From positions 124,001-188,000 of the forward strand of contig NZ_NFHT01000003.1 in the NCBI RefSeq assembly GCF_002161445.1: a stretch of 64,000 bases of DNA. The letters are read 5' to 3'. Position 1 is the stretch's first letter; the number at the start of each line of letters is the position of its first letter. Under the pieces are notes generated by a model. The model was not told the DNA's origin. It was given only the letters and a program-made list of their open reading frames with translations, and searched no databases. Shown here piece after piece: positions 62,161-64,000 of the stretch. This stretch comes from Alistipes sp. An66 (GTDB lineage Bacteria; Bacteroidota; Bacteroidia; Bacteroidales; Rikenellaceae). Both the position numbers and the translations under genes were made by a program.

Positions 62161-63453
62161 ATGAAAGAAGTCAAGAAATGCAGCATATCGGGCGTGGCCT
62201 TCACGATGGACATCGATGCCTACGAAACCCTCGACGCCTACCTCGAAAGCCTCAAAAAGAGCTATAAGGAGACCCCCGACGGCACGGAGATCGTCGCCGA
62301 CATCGAGGCCCGCATCGCCGAACTGATCCTCACCGAACAGGACAATACGCGCGTGGTGGAGATGCCCCTCATCCAGCACATCATCGCACAGATGGGCTCC
62401 GCCGAGGATATCTCCGACGAGAGCTCCGACCGCGACCTGCAATACGAAACCCCGCGCATCCCCCGCCGCCTCTACCGCGATACCGAAAACGCCAAACTCG
62501 GCGGCGTCTGCGCCGGCATCGGCAAATACTTCGACATCGACCCCGTCTGGGTCCGTCTGACGCTCTTCCTGCCCATGCTGCTCTCCTGTTTCGGCGGGAT
62601 TCCCTTCCTGTTCTGGTTCGGGCCCGTCTTCGGCAACCTCTTCGGCATCTTCCTGATCTGCTACTTCATCATGTGGTTCGCCGTGCCGGCCGCCCGCACC
62701 GCCCGCCAGCGGCTCGAAATGAACGGCGAGAAGATCACCGCCCAGTCCATCGGCGAAGCCACCGCCGCCGCAGCCAGCAACGAACCCGACGCAAAGGCGA
62801 AACCCATCGTCGCCGAAGCCGTCTCGCTCTTCGGGAAGATCGTCCTTATCCTGATGAAAATCTTCGCCGGAATCCTCGTCTTCGGACTCATCATGGGCGC
62901 CTGCGCCCTGATCATCGGGCTCTTCGCCATCATAATCGGAGGCCCCGAACAGATCCATCTGGAAAAACTCGCCGACTTCTCGCTCTGGGTCCCGATCCTC
63001 GGCATCTTCATCGTGCTGATCCCCGTAATCCTGCTCATCTACGTGCTGATGTGTCTGATCGCTTCGCGCAAACCCGGCGGAAAGACCGTGCTGGCGATCT
63101 TCCTGCTCTGGATCCTCTCGATCATCGGGTGCTCGGTGATCGCCATACGCGAGGATGTGAGCGCCAAACTCCGCAAGAAAAAAGCCGCCGTGGAGCGGGT
63201 CTTCCGCAGCGAATTCATCATCGACGGCGACACCATGACGCTCGAACGCCTGCTGGAAGATTACGACGAGGAGAGCGTTATCGAAGAGGGACGCCGGACC
63301 CTCCACATCGCCGTGCCGTCGAAGGAGATCGACATCACCGTGGACAAGAACGAGGGCGAATTGAAGATCAATGCCGACGGCAAGGAGGTCTCGATCCGTG
63401 CCGGACAGGATGCCGGCAACCCCGAAGTCTCGGTGCGCGACATCGGGGAGTAA
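62161..63453 (+). CDS. Large PspC domain membrane protein
   Basis: 430 residues. N-terminal cytoplasmic part (CSISGVAFTMDIDAYETLDAYLESL) related to the first gene of the operon. PspC core RRLYRDTENAKLGGVCAGIGKYFDIDPVWVRLTLF, then several membrane segments (LIMGACALIIGLFAIIIGG, WVPILGIFIVLIPVILLIYVLMC, VLAIFLLWILSIIGCSVIAI). A C-terminal soluble domain is likely periplasmic. It closes the operon. The frame remains open upstream through DUF2807 but is a shadow there. Confidence 0.88.
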   Translation: MKEVKKCSISGVAFTMDIDAYETLDAYLESLKKSYKETPDGTEIVADIEARIAELILTEQDNTRVVEMPLIQHIIAQMGSAEDISDESSDRDLQYETPRIPRRLYRDTENAKLGGVCAGIGKYFDIDPVWVRLTLFLPMLLSCFGGIPFLFWFGPVFGNLFGIFLICYFIMWFAVPAARTARQRLEMNGEKITAQSIGEATAAAASNEPDAKAKPIVAEAVSLFGKIVLILMKIFAGILVFGLIMGACALIIGLFAIIIGGPEQIHLEKLADFSLWVPILGIFIVLIPVILLIYVLMCLIASRKPGGKTVLAIFLLWILSIIGCSVIAIREDVSAKLRKKKAAVERVFRSEFIIDGDTMTLERLLEDYDEESVIEEGRRTLHIAVPSKEIDITVDKNEGELKINADGKEVSIRAGQDAGNPEVSVRDIGE

Positions 63454-63559
63454 CCCCCGGCCCGTCCGACAATACCCGACGCTCCCGGCCCCGCGGAAAA
63501 CGCCACGCAGCACGGCACTCCGCCGGGGAGTGACCCCGGCCCGTCCGACAACACCCGAC
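63445..63559 (+). repeat. Duplicated 3' tail of the pspC gene
   Basis: GGGGAGTAACCCCCGGCCCG followed by TCCGACAATACCCGAC (63445-63480, contains the stop TAA) recurs as GGGGAGTGACCCCGGCCCG then TCCGACAACACCCGAC (63525-63559). Spacing 80 bases. Confidence 0.75.
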
Positions 63560-63600
63560 CCGCCCGACACCCCCTGCGGTTGTCCGGCGGGTCGTCATTT
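63557..63600 (+). terminator. Terminator before pfkA
   Basis: GACCCGCC, a mismatch, GACA ... TTGTC, a mismatch, GGCGGGTC, followed by GTCATTTTC. It ends the PspC operon. Confidence 0.65.
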
Positions 63601-63621
63601 TCGATCGGTTTCGGCCGGATT

Positions 63622-63653
63622 TTTGAAAAATACTGAAAAAATCACTAACTTTG
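63622..63653 (+). promoter_or_regulatory. Promoter of pfkA
   Basis: TTTG (63622-63625), 20 bases, TAACTTTG (63646-63653), 29 bases before the start codon. Confidence 0.65.
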
Positions 63654-63682
63654 GCCGGTTTTGTTTTTAAGCTAATGTGAGT

Positions 63683-64000
63683 ATGGGAGGAATCAAATGT
63701 ATCGGCATCCTGACCTCCGGAGGCGACGCCCCCGGCATGAATGCCGCAATCCGCGCCGTCACGCGAAGCGCCATCTTCAACGGATTCGCCGTCAAGGGTA
63801 TCATGCGCGGATACAAGGGTCTTGTATTCAACGAAATCGTGGAGTTCAAGTCGCAAAGCGTCAGCAACATCATCCAGCTGGGCGGCACGATCCTCAAAAC
63901 GGCCCGATGCAAGGAGTTCATGACCCCCGAAGGCCGCAAACAGGCCCATGACAACATGGTCGCCGCAGGCATCGATGCCCTGGTGGTCATCGGAGGCGAC
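63683..64000 (+). CDS. pfkA: ATP-dependent 6-phosphofructokinase (partial, N-terminal)
   Basis: First 106 residues only; the gene runs off the right edge. It phosphorylates fructose-6-phosphate. The start [28 protein letters not shown] carries the ATP-binding GGDAPGMN motif, and [10 protein letters not shown] and IGGD at the edge fit PfkA (given in parts). In glycolysis this is the main control point. Whether it is the ATP or PPi-dependent form cannot be settled without the rest; the N-terminal motif points to the ATP form. Confidence 0.92.
   Translation, partial: MGGIKCIGILTSGGDAPGMNAAIRAVTRSAIFNGFAVKGIMRGYKGLVFNEIVEFKSQSVSNIIQLGGTILKTARCKEFMTPEGRKQAHDNMVAAGIDALVVIGGD

Overview
The window is chromosomal DNA of a GC-rich member of the Bacteroidetes, most likely Alistipes or a close Rikenellaceae relative. 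This rests on several things seen in the sequence. Upstream regions carry promoters of the Bacteroidetes type (TTTG or TTG, about 19 bases, TAnnTTTG). There are families typical of the phylum (DUF4252, DUF5723, DUF2807, BtuG-type surface lipoproteins, a large single-chain PurL, a FrdCAB-type fumarate reductase). Gene starts generally lack Shine-Dalgarno sequences. The species call is inference.

Layout: (1) Bases 1-10.5 kb, minus strand, hold the de novo purine operon in transcription order purE-purK-purL-purC-purF-purM-purN-purH (purH runs off the left edge). (2) Bases 10.6-20.9 kb, minus strand, hold the de novo UMP operon pyrC-carA-carB-pyrK-pyrD-pyrF-(glutaredoxin-like)-pyrE-pyrB. Each operon begins with a consensus promoter, a short leader ORF missing from normal gene calls, and a hairpin plus T-run just after or overlapping the leader stop codon. 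(3) 21.2-24.4 kb: ZupT-type metal transporter, CaCA antiporter, convergent mutY, small acetyltransferase. (4) 24.5-27 kb: lipoprotein, a long-hairpin RNA with its own promoter (6S-like candidate), and a 2TM / membrane protein / winged-helix operon. (5) 26.9-31 kb, minus: GNAT-AsmA-LysO. (6) 31-35.4 kb: cobalamin riboswitch followed by btuG, a second surface lipoprotein and btuB. (7) 35.5-37 kb: AlkD-like protein and a Dpm1-like glycosyltransferase. (8) 37-40 kb: a second cobalamin riboswitch in front of class III ribonucleotide reductase nrdDG. (9) 40.2-42.3 kb: split ThrE-type exporter and a DUF6064 protein. (10) 42.4-46.9 kb: an accessory patch. It has two truncated genes meeting at one breakpoint, a coiled-coil protein, a membrane protein, a histone-like protein with a duplicated domain and a KAP-family P-loop NTPase, and it abuts the 3' side of a tRNA-Leu. 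(11) 47-53 kb: uvrC, lipoprotein plus DUF5723 barrel, an orphan RNA candidate, patatin lipase, 5-formyl-THF cyclo-ligase. (12) 53.3-57.4 kb: fumarate reductase frdCAB followed by tandem copies of the frdB tail with its terminator. (13) 57.4-60 kb, minus: ECF sigma factor, putative anti-sigma, barrel protein, DUF4252. (14) 60-63.5 kb: PspC-PspC-PadR-DUF2807-PspC envelope-stress type operon, then pfkA (cut by the right edge).

How it works together: the left third makes IMP and UMP from PRPP, glutamine, aspartate and bicarbonate. The two B12 riboswitches link vitamin B12 supply to B12 uptake and to the B12-independent ribonucleotide reductase. The most noteworthy signals are the two leader-ORF attenuators, the riboswitch-controlled nrdDG, a PyrB carrying only the zinc domain of PyrI, the tRNA-adjacent KAP cassette, two candidate non-coding RNAs, and repeated duplication of gene 3' tails (purK, frdB, pspC).
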